DNA from: Pedobacter sp. ASV17
GTDB lineage: Bacteria > Bacteroidota > Bacteroidia > Sphingobacteriales > Sphingobacteriaceae
Direction: 5' to 3'
DNA: 52,794 nucleotides
Assembly (NCBI RefSeq): GCF_016429065.1
Contig: NZ_JAELTX010000018.1
Span: 1 to 52,794, forward strand
Part shown: positions 9,336 to 16,751 of the stretch, piece after piece
How the letters are laid out: each line of letters begins with the position of its first letter
Position numbering within the stretch: position 1 is the first letter of the stretch
The notes under the pieces: model-generated
What the model was told of the DNA's origin: nothing
The model's input: only the letters and a program-made list of their open reading frames with translations
Database searches by the model: none
Position numbers and translations under genes: made by a program

Positions 9336-10295
9336 CTAATTATCCAGCACCAATTCCATTTGTATGTTGGCACGGGCATAAGGAGTTGCCCTGCTTACTA
9401 CCTTTTTAAAACCCAATTTATGATACAAATTAATAGCAGGTTTAAGCAAAGTATTACTTTCCAAATAAAGCTTTTTACCGCCTAGTTCTTTAGTAGCCTC
9501 CACAATGGCATTGCCCAGCAACCAACCAATGTTTTTACCTTGAGCCTTTGGCGAAACCGCCATTTTGGCCATTTCAAAATCGTAATCAGGATCGTCCATT
9601 TTAATCAAGGCACAAACCCCAACAGGCTCATCCTTGTAAAGGGCCACCAATATTTTACCCCCTCTATCTAAAATGTAAGTTTTTGGATTGTCCAATGCCT
9701 TATAGTCGGCCTCCTCCATAGTGAAATAAGTAGAAATCCATTCTTCATTCAATGCTTTAAAGGCCGATTGGTATTTGTCTTCATACTCCACAATGCGTAC
9801 ATCCTTGCTTTCTCTTAATTTTTTCTCCTCGTTCACCCTGCGTAAAAGAGATTTGTGGTCTAACAAAAATTCCCATTCAGCAATGGCCTCCCAAAGATTG
9901 TGTCTCGCTTCTGAAGTGAGTGTTTCCACAGCTGCTTCCACATCTACCAATTGTACTTTTAACTTTTCCGAAAGCTGTTGACCCTTTTCACTCAACTTCA
10001 CCACATTGGTTCGCTTGTCTGCCGATTTTAAATTCGAAGCCACCAATCCCGCTGCGGCCATTTCTTTGATGATCTTCGTTACCGAGGGTTGAGAGTGGCC
10101 AATCTCTTCCGCAATTTCGGTGATGGTTTTCTCGGTGTCTTCAATCAGAATAAAAAGCACTGGAAACCATTTAGGCGATAGCGGTAAATCGTATAGTTTA
10201 TAAATTTCAGTAGCGTCATCTGTAAATCTTGCGGTTAGCATTCTAAGTCTGCTACCCAAGGCCATTTTGCCTGTTTTATCAAAAAAACTCTTCAT
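9336..10295 (-). CDS. MarR-type regulator fused to a GNAT acetyltransferase
   Basis: A 319-residue two-domain protein. Residues 1-145 are a MarR winged helix: LPLSPKWFPVLFILIE, then the recognition region EIAEEIGHSQPSVTKIIKEM and the wing around KSADKRTNVVKLSEKG. Residues ~165-319 are a GNAT fold: VGVCALIKM, the acetyl-CoA loop KAQGKNIGWLLGNAIVEA, and the closing LYLESNTLLKPAINLYHKLG motif with GFKKV. Fusions of this type are known in bacteria, but ligand and acetyl acceptor are generally unclear. The start at 10295 gives a natural N-terminus. A perfect palindrome (CATAAC-TG-GTTATG) lies 11 bp upstream of the start, suggesting autoregulation. Confidence 0.92.
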   Translation of the reverse strand: MKSFFDKTGKMALGSRLRMLTARFTDDATEIYKLYDLPLSPKWFPVLFILIEDTEKTITEIAEEIGHSQPSVTKIIKEMAAAGLVASNLKSADKRTNVVKLSEKGQQLSEKLKVQLVDVEAAVETLTSEARHNLWEAIAEWEFLLDHKSLLRRVNEEKKLRESKDVRIVEYEDKYQSAFKALNEEWISTYFTMEEADYKALDNPKTYILDRGGKILVALYKDEPVGVCALIKMDDPDYDFEMAKMAVSPKAQGKNIGWLLGNAIVEATKELGGKKLYLESNTLLKPAINLYHKLGFKKVVSRATPYARANIQMELVLDN

Positions 10296-10306
10296 TGTAT
10301 ATCTAA

Positions 10307-10326
10307 TTACATAACTGGTTATGCAA
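10307..10326. promoter_or_regulatory. Candidate MarR operator (autoregulatory)
   Basis: The 20-bp dyad TTaCATAACtgGTTATGcAA has perfect CATAAC/GTTATG arms and symmetrical TT/AA ends. It lies 11 bp upstream of the MarR-GNAT start codon, where a bound dimer would block transcription. Size and symmetry fit MarR-family sites; binding is an inference. Confidence 0.6.
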
Positions 10327-10504
10327 AATTGAAAATTAATATTCTGAAATGCAAATTTTGGAGAAAGATTGTGGAATGATGCTCAACAATTGGGAATGTT
10401 GTTGGAATTTAGGGGAGGTAGAGAACTTTATTGTACAATGTTGTTCCTCCGATTGTATAGGATGTTATCCTGTTTGAGGTTCAAATTGTCTTACTATCAT
10501 AAAC

Positions 10505-10525
10505 TTTCTAAGTTCAACTTAGAAA
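10505..10525. promoter_or_regulatory. Perfect 21-bp palindrome upstream of the DUF1800 gene
   Basis: Arms TTTCTAAGTT and AACTTAGAAA flank a single central C, about 130 bp upstream of the DUF1800 start and 210 bp from the MarR-GNAT start. It could be a protein-binding dyad or a hairpin with a 3-nt loop. The rest of the 359-bp divergent region (10296-10654) shows no gene and no clear promoter box. Confidence 0.4.
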
Positions 10526-10654
10526 AACTAAAAATATAAACTACTGTTTTATAAGTGTTAAGGCGTGTTTTGTGGGTTTTAAGAAAAAAAGTTAAAAGCT
10601 AATTAATCCTTTATAAAACTCACCATGTCTTAAAGAGGAACTAGACCAAAAGAT

Positions 10655-12640
10655 ATGAAAAGTAATATTCGCAATTTTTACTTATGCGTAATTTTATTCT
10701 GTAGTGCCATTGTATTCTCCTCATTTGTACGGATAATGGGGGCTGCCGACAAAATTGCTATGCCTTACAAAAAGGCAGGACTGACCACCGAGCAAGCTGC
10801 CGCCCACCTGTTAAGTCGTTTTACCTACGGTGCTGAACCTGGGCAAGTAGAAGAGGTGACCAAAATGGGCCTGGATAAATGGCTTAAAAAACAATTGGAA
10901 GGCAATGCAGACGATAAGGAATTGGATCAAATGCTTTCTAAATATGATGCCATTAACTTTACCAATAGCGAAGTAGAAGACATTTTCCCTCAGGGAGCCA
11001 GAATTAATCGTTGGGCCATACGAGATGGCTATGTCCATAAAGATTCATTGAATAACGGAAATAATAAAGCACAACGTGAAGCGATCCAAGCATTCATGAA
11101 AGACAAAGGCTATCGTCCGTTGCAAGAGTTGTACAGACAGTTCATCAGTCAGAAAATATTAAGAGCTGCCTACGGACAAAATCAATTGAGAGAATTGATG
11201 ACCGATTTTTGGTTCAACCACTTCAATGTAGCCCTGAATAAAAACCAATGTGCCAGTTTTGTGCCAGCTTACGAACGTGATGTCATCAGGCCAAACGTAT
11301 TCGGAAGCTTTGAAGATATTTTGTTGAAAACAGCCAAATCTCCAGCAATGCTCATGTATTTGGATAATTTCTCAAGCTCAGGTGTAAATGTGCCTATGGA
11401 AGACCAAGAAATGATGTCAATGGCAAATGGCAACAAGATGAACGCCGAGCAGAAGACAAAGAATAAAGAGAGGATTAATAAAATCAAACAACAAATCCAG
11501 CAAAAGAAAAAGCAAGGTGGTTTAAATGAAAACTACGCTCGTGAGGTCATGGAACTTCATACCCTTGGTGTTGATGGTGGCTACACACAGAATGATGTAA
11601 CGCAAGCAGCTAGAGTGCTTACTGGTTGGACGGTTGCACCATTAGGCAAAGAAGGTTATGGGGCTGGTAATAGAAATATCATTGATCGTTTGGGAAATAG
11701 TGGCCTAAGAGATAAAGGATTTGTGTTGGATGGCGATTTCTTCTTTAATGCCAATAGACATGATAATGGAGAAAAAGTAGTTTTGGGCAAGAAATTTCCA
11801 GCGGGCGGTGGCTACGATGAGGGTGTGGAATTGTTAAAAATGCTAGCTCATCATCAATCTACAGCAAAATTTATTTCTAAAAAACTTGCTGTACGTTTTG
11901 TAAGTGATGAGCCACCAGCATCGTTAATTGATAAGATGGCCAAAACTTTTACCAGTTCGAAAGGCGATATCAAAAGTGTGCTCATCACCATGGTCAACGC
12001 TCCTGAATTTTGGTCGGAAGACTCACTCCGTGAAAAAACAAAGTCGCCATTTGAATTGGCCATGAGTGCCGTGCGTAGTTTGAATGCAGAAATTACCCAA
12101 CCTTATGAACTGTATACTTGGATCAATAGAATGGGCCAACAAATGTATTATTATCAAGCACCTACAGGCTTTCCAGACAACGGACAATATTGGATCAATA
12201 CAGGTTCTCTATTGAACAGGATGAATTTTGGATTGGCATTGGCCTCACAAAGAATTCCAGGGGTTACTTTAAACTTAGCTGCACTAAATAATCATAAAGA
12301 ACCTGAAAGTGTAGAAGCAGCTTTGCTGACCTACAGTAAATTGATTATGCCGGAGAGGGAGCTGGGACAAACCGTAGCAAGATTAAAACCGATGCTTAAC
12401 GACCCTAACTTACAGCAAAAAGTAGCTCAAGCAGCAGAACAAAATAGTGCAAACAAGCAGAATAACGAAATGACGGATCAGCAAATGGGTATGAAGCCAG
12501 AAAAAGGAGAGAAGATGAAGTTGGGAAATGGCAAGAAGGCTTTAGAAAATCCTACCATTAAACAACAAGCAGGTAATAATACCATGCTGGCACAAGTAGT
12601 AGGCGTAATTATCGGTTCACCTGAGTTTCAACGTAAATAG
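10655..12640 (+). CDS. DUF1800 domain protein, exported
   Basis: A 661-residue protein of the DUF1800 family, whose function is not established. An N-terminal hydrophobic segment (residues ~8-28, YLCVILFCSAIVFSSFV) looks like a signal or anchor. The family start AAAHLLSRFTYGAEPGQVEE follows, with the landmark NYAREVMELHTLGVDGGYTQ around residues 295-315 and the C-terminal QAPTGFPDNGQYWINTGSLL. A Lys/Gln/Asn-rich insertion occurs near residues 250-290, and another near 600-640. The gene is 8 bp before a DUF1501 gene. This pairing recurs in Bacteroidota and Planctomycetes, which suggests that the two products act together outside the cytoplasm. Confidence 0.9.
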   Translation: MKSNIRNFYLCVILFCSAIVFSSFVRIMGAADKIAMPYKKAGLTTEQAAAHLLSRFTYGAEPGQVEEVTKMGLDKWLKKQLEGNADDKELDQMLSKYDAINFTNSEVEDIFPQGARINRWAIRDGYVHKDSLNNGNNKAQREAIQAFMKDKGYRPLQELYRQFISQKILRAAYGQNQLRELMTDFWFNHFNVALNKNQCASFVPAYERDVIRPNVFGSFEDILLKTAKSPAMLMYLDNFSSSGVNVPMEDQEMMSMANGNKMNAEQKTKNKERINKIKQQIQQKKKQGGLNENYAREVMELHTLGVDGGYTQNDVTQAARVLTGWTVAPLGKEGYGAGNRNIIDRLGNSGLRDKGFVLDGDFFFNANRHDNGEKVVLGKKFPAGGGYDEGVELLKMLAHHQSTAKFISKKLAVRFVSDEPPASLIDKMAKTFTSSKGDIKSVLITMVNAPEFWSEDSLREKTKSPFELAMSAVRSLNAEITQPYELYTWINRMGQQMYYYQAPTGFPDNGQYWINTGSLLNRMNFGLALASQRIPGVTLNLAALNNHKEPESVEAALLTYSKLIMPERELGQTVARLKPMLNDPNLQQKVAQAAEQNSANKQNNEMTDQQMGMKPEKGEKMKLGNGKKALENPTIKQQAGNNTMLAQVVGVIIGSPEFQRK

Positions 12641-12648
12641 TTAAAGAT

Positions 12649-13920
12649 ATGGTTTCTAGAAGAGGATTTTTAAAAGCAGGTGGACTAGCCTTATTTGGAA
12701 TAGGGCTGGGAGGTATTCCTGGATTTTTAGCCGATGCAGTAGCAAGCACCGTAACCCCATCATTGTTTAAGAAAAAGAAAATTTTAGTCTGTATTTTCCA
12801 AAGGGGAGCAATGGATGGTTTAATGGCAGTAACGCCATTTACCGACGATTTTCTAAAAGCGGCGAGACCATCATTGTTTATGACGGCTGCCAAAGGAAAT
12901 GGTAACGACAAGCCTTTGATTGATTTAGATGGTCGATTTGGACTACATCCTTCAATGGCAGCTTTTGAACCTATGTTCAGAGAAAAAAGATTAAGCATTG
13001 TACACGGAATAGGATCACCTAATAACACTCGTTCACATTTTGATGCACAAGATTTCATGGAATCGGGTACACCATTTAAAAAAGGTACTACCAGTGGTTG
13101 GTTAAATAGAGCAGTGGGCTTATTAGGACATGATGCCGCTACACCTTTTCAAGGCGTAAGTATTACTTCTTCTTTGCCTCGTTCATTTTATGGAGAAAAT
13201 CCAGCAGTAGCCATCAGAAACTTAGCAGATTTCAATATTCAAATGCGGGGCAATGTGGCTGGTGCAAAAATGGCTTCTAAAAGCTTTGAGGATCTTTATG
13301 ACCAAACCTCTTCCAACTTGTTAAAAAATACGGGTAAGGAAAGTTTTGACGCTATTAAGATGCTTCAAAAAACAGATGTAAGAAATTATAAGCCAGAAAA
13401 TAACGCGGTTTATCCAGCTTCTGCCCTTGGAAATTCTTTAAAACAAATTGCACAACTGATCAAGATGGATGTGGGAATGGAAGTGGCTTTTGCAGAATCG
13501 GGAGGTTGGGATACTCACTTTAACCAAGGCAGGGATACAGGTGTTTTTGCTCGTAACGTAAATGATTTGAGCAATTGCATGATGGCATTTTGGAACGACT
13601 TAGCGAAGTATCAGGATGAAGTTACAGTAATGACTATGACAGAATTTGGTCGTACGGTGGCACAAAATGGTACTGGTGGAACCGATCACGGCCGCGGCTC
13701 TTGTAACTTTATTTTAGGGAATGGGGTAAATGGTGGTCTGGTTCATGGCTTAGTTAATCCTTTATCTAAAGATAATTTGGAAGATGGTCGTGACCTAGCG
13801 GTAACTACCGATTTTAGAAGTGTATTTAGTGAGGTGGCCGATACTCATTTGGGAATTGCTAATGATAAAGTGCTATTTCCTGATTTTGATGGCAAGAAAA
13901 TTGGGGTAATGAGAGCCTGA
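12649..13920 (+). CDS. DUF1501 domain protein with Tat-type signal
   Basis: A 423-residue DUF1501 protein. The N-terminus VSRRGFLKAGGLALFGIGLG is a twin-arginine-like signal (Arg4-Arg5), so it is probably exported folded. Family features include KKILVCIFQRGAMDGLMAV, the SHFDAQDFMESGTP block, AFAESGGWDTHFNQ and the C-terminal VMTMTEFGRTVAQNGTGGTDHGRG. His and Asp residues in these blocks resemble metal ligands of the alkaline phosphatase/sulfatase superfamily, to which DUF1501 is distantly related; enzymatic activity is unproven. Second gene of a two-gene unit with the DUF1800 gene, ended by a hairpin at 13962-13993. Confidence 0.9.
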   Translation: MVSRRGFLKAGGLALFGIGLGGIPGFLADAVASTVTPSLFKKKKILVCIFQRGAMDGLMAVTPFTDDFLKAARPSLFMTAAKGNGNDKPLIDLDGRFGLHPSMAAFEPMFREKRLSIVHGIGSPNNTRSHFDAQDFMESGTPFKKGTTSGWLNRAVGLLGHDAATPFQGVSITSSLPRSFYGENPAVAIRNLADFNIQMRGNVAGAKMASKSFEDLYDQTSSNLLKNTGKESFDAIKMLQKTDVRNYKPENNAVYPASALGNSLKQIAQLIKMDVGMEVAFAESGGWDTHFNQGRDTGVFARNVNDLSNCMMAFWNDLAKYQDEVTVMTMTEFGRTVAQNGTGGTDHGRGSCNFILGNGVNGGLVHGLVNPLSKDNLEDGRDLAVTTDFRSVFSEVADTHLGIANDKVLFPDFDGKKIGVMRA

Positions 13921-13961
13921 TAAAAATCTAAGAAGGTATAAACATCGCAGAATAAAACGAG

Positions 13962-13993
13962 GCCCAAGAGTATATTTCTTTTGGGCTTTTTTG
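13962..13993 (+). terminator. Terminator after the DUF1800/DUF1501 unit
   Basis: The stem GCCCAA / TTGGGC is followed by a T-run (TTTTTTG), 41 bp after the DUF1501 stop codon. Confidence 0.7.
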
Positions 13994-14005
13994 TACAACA
14001 AATAA

Positions 14006-14039
14006 TTTGCAAGGCTTGTAATAATTTGAGCTATTTTTG
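14006..14039 (+). promoter_or_regulatory. Bacteroidota-type promoter of the phosphodiesterase gene
   Basis: A TTTG box at 14006-14009 and TATTTTTG at 14032-14039 (TAnnTTTG) are spaced by 22 bp, slightly longer than the ideal 19-21. Transcription would start about 14043-14047, leaving a leader of roughly 10 nt before the ATG at 14056. This supports that ATG over an upstream in-frame start at 13981. Confidence 0.6.
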
Positions 14040-14055
14040 TCAAATAAAATCAGAG

Positions 14056-15312
14056 ATGAGAAAGCCTATATTATCCCTTCTTTTGTTGATTTGTTGCCTG
14101 CAAAATTTGTTGGCACAAGATCTTTCACAACAAATACAACCAAACCGACAAAATAGCGACCTGCAGATAAAAAAGCCATATGTGATTTTTATTTCGGCGG
14201 ATGGTTTCAGATACGATTATGCAGAAAAATATCAGGCAAAAAATTTACTGGCATTAAGAGAAAAAGGAGTGAAAGCAGTTTCGATGAAGCCCTCCTTTCC
14301 TTCAGTTACATTTTCTAACCATTATACCTTGGCCACCGGGATGTATCCTTCTAGGCATGGAATTGTAAACAATTCATTTTACGATCCCCACAAAAAAGAA
14401 CTCTACATTAAAACGGATCCTAGCGCCATTAAAGATAGTACTTGGTATGGCGGTGTGCCTATTTGGGTACTGGCAGAGCAACAAAAAATGCTTTCGGCAG
14501 CGTTTTATTGGTTAGGTTCGGAAACGGCTGTTTTGGGCGTTAGGCCAACTTATTGGTATAATTTCAATACTAAAATACCGATGGATGTCCGCATGGAAGC
14601 CGTGAAAAACTGGTTGTCGTTACCAGAAGAAAAGCGCCCTCATCTCATTAATTTCTATTTACCAGAAGTTGATGTTGCAGGCCATCATTTTGGAACCGAT
14701 TCAAAGGAAACAGCCGATGCGGTTAAGTTAGTAGACGATTGCGTAGGAGAGATGGTTAGGCTTACCAAAGAGGTTGGATTGGACGTAAATTTTGTTTTTG
14801 TTTCAGATCATGGCATGACCAATGCCGACAATATCAATACCATGCCTCTGCCATCAATTATTGATCAAGAAAAGTTTATTGTGCCCAATGGCGATGCACT
14901 TTTGCAGATCTATGCCAAGGACAAAAAAGATATCAAGCCACTCTATCAGCGTTTGAAAAAAGAAGCGGTTGATTATGACGTATATCTCACCAATAAAATG
15001 CCGAAACGTTGGCATTACCGTGCAAAAGATAATAAAGATGGGAGGATAGGAGATATCATTCTTATTCCACGATTGCCGAAAATTTTCAACCTAACAGGAA
15101 AACCTACTAATGTTGGAAAGCATGGTTTTGATAATGATATGCCAGAGATGCAGGCGGTTTTTTATGCTTGGGGACCTGCTTTCAAACAAGGATTGACCAT
15201 TAATTCGTTTGAGAATGTAAATGTCTATCCGTTATTAGCAAAGATTTTGGGGTTATCTTTTGATCACAAAATAGATGGGGATATTAAGGTGTTGGCGCCT
15301 ATTTTGAAATAA
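14056..15312 (+). CDS. Ectonucleotide pyrophosphatase/phosphodiesterase-like protein
   Basis: Exported phosphodiesterase of the alkaline phosphatase superfamily (NPP/AP-endo type), 418 residues from the ATG at 14056. The signal peptide runs to LLAQ (residue 21). The metal site begins with ISADGFRYDY (Asp49). The nucleophile is Thr85 in PSFPSVTFSNHYTLATGMYP, as in NPP enzymes. Further metal ligands appear in LPEVDVAGHHFGT, VSDHGMTNAD and KHGFDNDMPEMQAVF. Such enzymes cleave phosphodiester or pyrophosphate bonds in nucleotides or lipids in the periplasm. It is a single gene with its own promoter. Substrate preference cannot be read. Confidence 0.93.
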   Translation: MRKPILSLLLLICCLQNLLAQDLSQQIQPNRQNSDLQIKKPYVIFISADGFRYDYAEKYQAKNLLALREKGVKAVSMKPSFPSVTFSNHYTLATGMYPSRHGIVNNSFYDPHKKELYIKTDPSAIKDSTWYGGVPIWVLAEQQKMLSAAFYWLGSETAVLGVRPTYWYNFNTKIPMDVRMEAVKNWLSLPEEKRPHLINFYLPEVDVAGHHFGTDSKETADAVKLVDDCVGEMVRLTKEVGLDVNFVFVSDHGMTNADNINTMPLPSIIDQEKFIVPNGDALLQIYAKDKKDIKPLYQRLKKEAVDYDVYLTNKMPKRWHYRAKDNKDGRIGDIILIPRLPKIFNLTGKPTNVGKHGFDNDMPEMQAVFYAWGPAFKQGLTINSFENVNVYPLLAKILGLSFDHKIDGDIKVLAPILK

Positions 15313-15327
15313 CGTGTTTGAAATATC

Positions 15328-15700
15328 ACCCCTTCGGGGTTTCTAACAATATTTCACTAGTCGTTCATTGATTGATTTGACAGCAGCCTGTACCAACTTC
15401 GATAACGTAGTCCTGAACCTTCTAGAGAGAGTTTTCAGCATGCTAATTTCTCGATATGTTTTATAATGCCACCCTTTCAGGGTTTATTTGGCATTCGCTT
15501 GTGTTAAATTATAACTATTTCACCCCTTCGGGGTTTTCGTCCGTCTATCGCTAACCTTTCATCGTTCGTCATCTCGATCTAGGGCGTAGTCCCGAATCTT
15601 CAGGAGAGAGATCTTTCGATATGCTTCGGAATGTCACCCTTTCAGGGTTGGTTTGGTATTCGCTATATGTTAAATTATAAATATTTTACCCCTTCGGGGT
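15328..15700 (+). repeat. REP-like hairpin array, left side of the transposase gene
   Basis: Five short imperfect palindromes in one orientation: ACCCCTTCGGGGT at 15328-15340, 15522-15534 and 15688-15700, and ACCCTTTCAGGGT at 15471-15483 and 15636-15648. The last four form two units repeated at a ~165-bp period. Each unit has an ACCCTTTCAGGGT hairpin, an AT-rich spacer (GTTAAATTATAA), then ACCCCTTCGGGGT. A CGTCATCTCGA...GAGAGATCT element (15568-15615) lies between them. This is the pattern expected of REP doublets. The 662-bp stretch contains no gene. Confidence 0.75.
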
Positions 15701-15783
15701 TTCATCCATCTGCTACTAGCCCTTCATCTTTCGTTATCTCAACCATAATTTTTATCTATTCATCAACTATATGCTAATGATCT

Positions 15784-15959
15784 CACCCTTTCGGAACTTT
15801 CTCATAACGTTCAGATATAATTTAATGATATCCCAATAAAACCCAAAGAGTTGCCATTCTTACAGCCCTTCAGATATAATTTAGCAACATTCAGAACAAA
15901 ACCCGAAGGGTTGACATTCTTATAGCCCGCGGCAATTTTCCCCACAACCCCGAAGGGGT
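15784..15959 (-). repeat. REP-like hairpins, inverted, at the transposase 3' end
   Basis: A degenerate CACCCTTTCGGAAC lies at 15784-15797. It is followed by copies in opposite orientation: ACCCAAAGAGTT at 15841, ACCCGAAGGGTT at 15901 (both followed by GNCATTCTTA) and AACCCCGAAGGGGTG at 15946-15960, 15 bp from the transposase stop codon. The last is the reverse complement of the left-hand ACCCCTTCGGGGT hairpins. Confidence 0.7.
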
Positions 15960-15974
15960 GAAATAAAAAATCGA

Positions 15975-16436
15975 TTATTCAATCCAATCGAACAAATATT
16001 TTTGATCATGAGCAATTTCATATTTCTTTAAGAAATCGAAATATTCCTCTTTGAAGCTCTTTTTCCGATGATGCTCTTCCTGGTTTAGGATGTAATTATA
16101 CACGCGACCAATTTGTGAATGGCCACAGGAAAAAGCACCGTAACCCCCTTGCCATTGAAATTTACCCCTAACCCATCCTTTCTCATTGATAAACTTGGAG
16201 GAGTTGTTTTTAATGTCTCTAACTAAATCAGCAATAGCCATCGTAGGTTTTAATCCAACAAAACAATGGATATGGTCAGTGTAGCCATTAATGATAATTG
16301 CTTTTTGATCTTTCGAATTGATGACGCCAGCGATATAGCTATACAATTCATTTTTCCATGCGGGATGGATTAGATTTGCCCTTCCTTTCACGGCAAACAC
16401 AATGTGGATATACAATTGAGAGTAAGTTCCAGCCAT
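15975..16436 (-). CDS. Y1 (HUH) transposase, IS200/RAYT-like
   Basis: Single-strand transposase of the Y1 family. From the ATG at 16436 it has 153 residues (MAGTYSQLYIHIVFAVKGR); an earlier in-frame ATG at 16472 adds 12 residues and cannot be excluded, but the MAGTYSQ start is usual. The metal-binding HUH motif is DHIHC (His55 and His57 in the short form). The catalytic Tyr is Tyr115 in the helix VYNYILNQEEHH, with the downstream Gln that normally completes the site. No TnpB or accessory gene is nearby. The frame is intact, so it may be active. Neighbouring CCCC-TTC-GGGG hairpins are likely substrates. Confidence 0.9.
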   Translation of the reverse strand: MAGTYSQLYIHIVFAVKGRANLIHPAWKNELYSYIAGVINSKDQKAIIINGYTDHIHCFVGLKPTMAIADLVRDIKNNSSKFINEKGWVRGKFQWQGGYGAFSCGHSQIGRVYNYILNQEEHHRKKSFKEEYFDFLKKYEIAHDQKYLFDWIE

Positions 16437-16526
16437 AGTATGTAGATATATCCCTAATTTAATGAAAAACAAGAATATTTTAGGCTCAATGAGAATGTCA
16501 CCCCTTTCGTTAATCGTTCATCTTCC

Positions 16527-16575
16527 GTCATCTCGACTTTGCATTCCGAACCTTCGGGAGAGAGACCTAATGAGA
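16527..16575. repeat. Copy of the CGTCATCTCGA repeat family
   Basis: CCGTCATCTCGACTTTGC, then CCGAACCTTCGGGAGAGAGACCT, is the same arrangement as the copies at 8.96 and 9.18 kb: left end, a small CCGAA/TTCGG stem, then GAGAGA. It lies between the transposase and the S10 peptidase. Confidence 0.65.
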
Positions 16576-16751
16576 AGCTAGCCATCGGTGTAGATTAATA
16601 CAAATGGAATTTCTTTCAATGAGTTGGACCTAGCTTTAATACTCAGATGATATGCCGAATCCCTATCTACATGAGTAACATTTTAGTGCCGATTAGGTGT
16701 TTAGCTTCACATTGCTGATATTTATAGGTAACAACCTTAAACCTTATAAGA

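Larger units (their letters stand above)
15328..16508. mobile_element. Putative IS200-like / REP-RAYT-like cassette
   Basis: A single Y1 transposase gene is bordered on its 3' side by oppositely oriented CCCC-TTC-GGGG hairpins. On its 5' side is a half-copy (CACCCCTTTCG at 16499-16509). IS200/IS605 enzymes recognise subterminal hairpins, and RAYTs recognise REP hairpins. Exact ends and target site are unknown, so the boundaries are approximate. Confidence 0.45.

Noticed and set aside
15328..15960. CRISPR array
   Set aside because: The repeats are short palindromes with irregular spacing and two orientations, and no cas genes are nearby.
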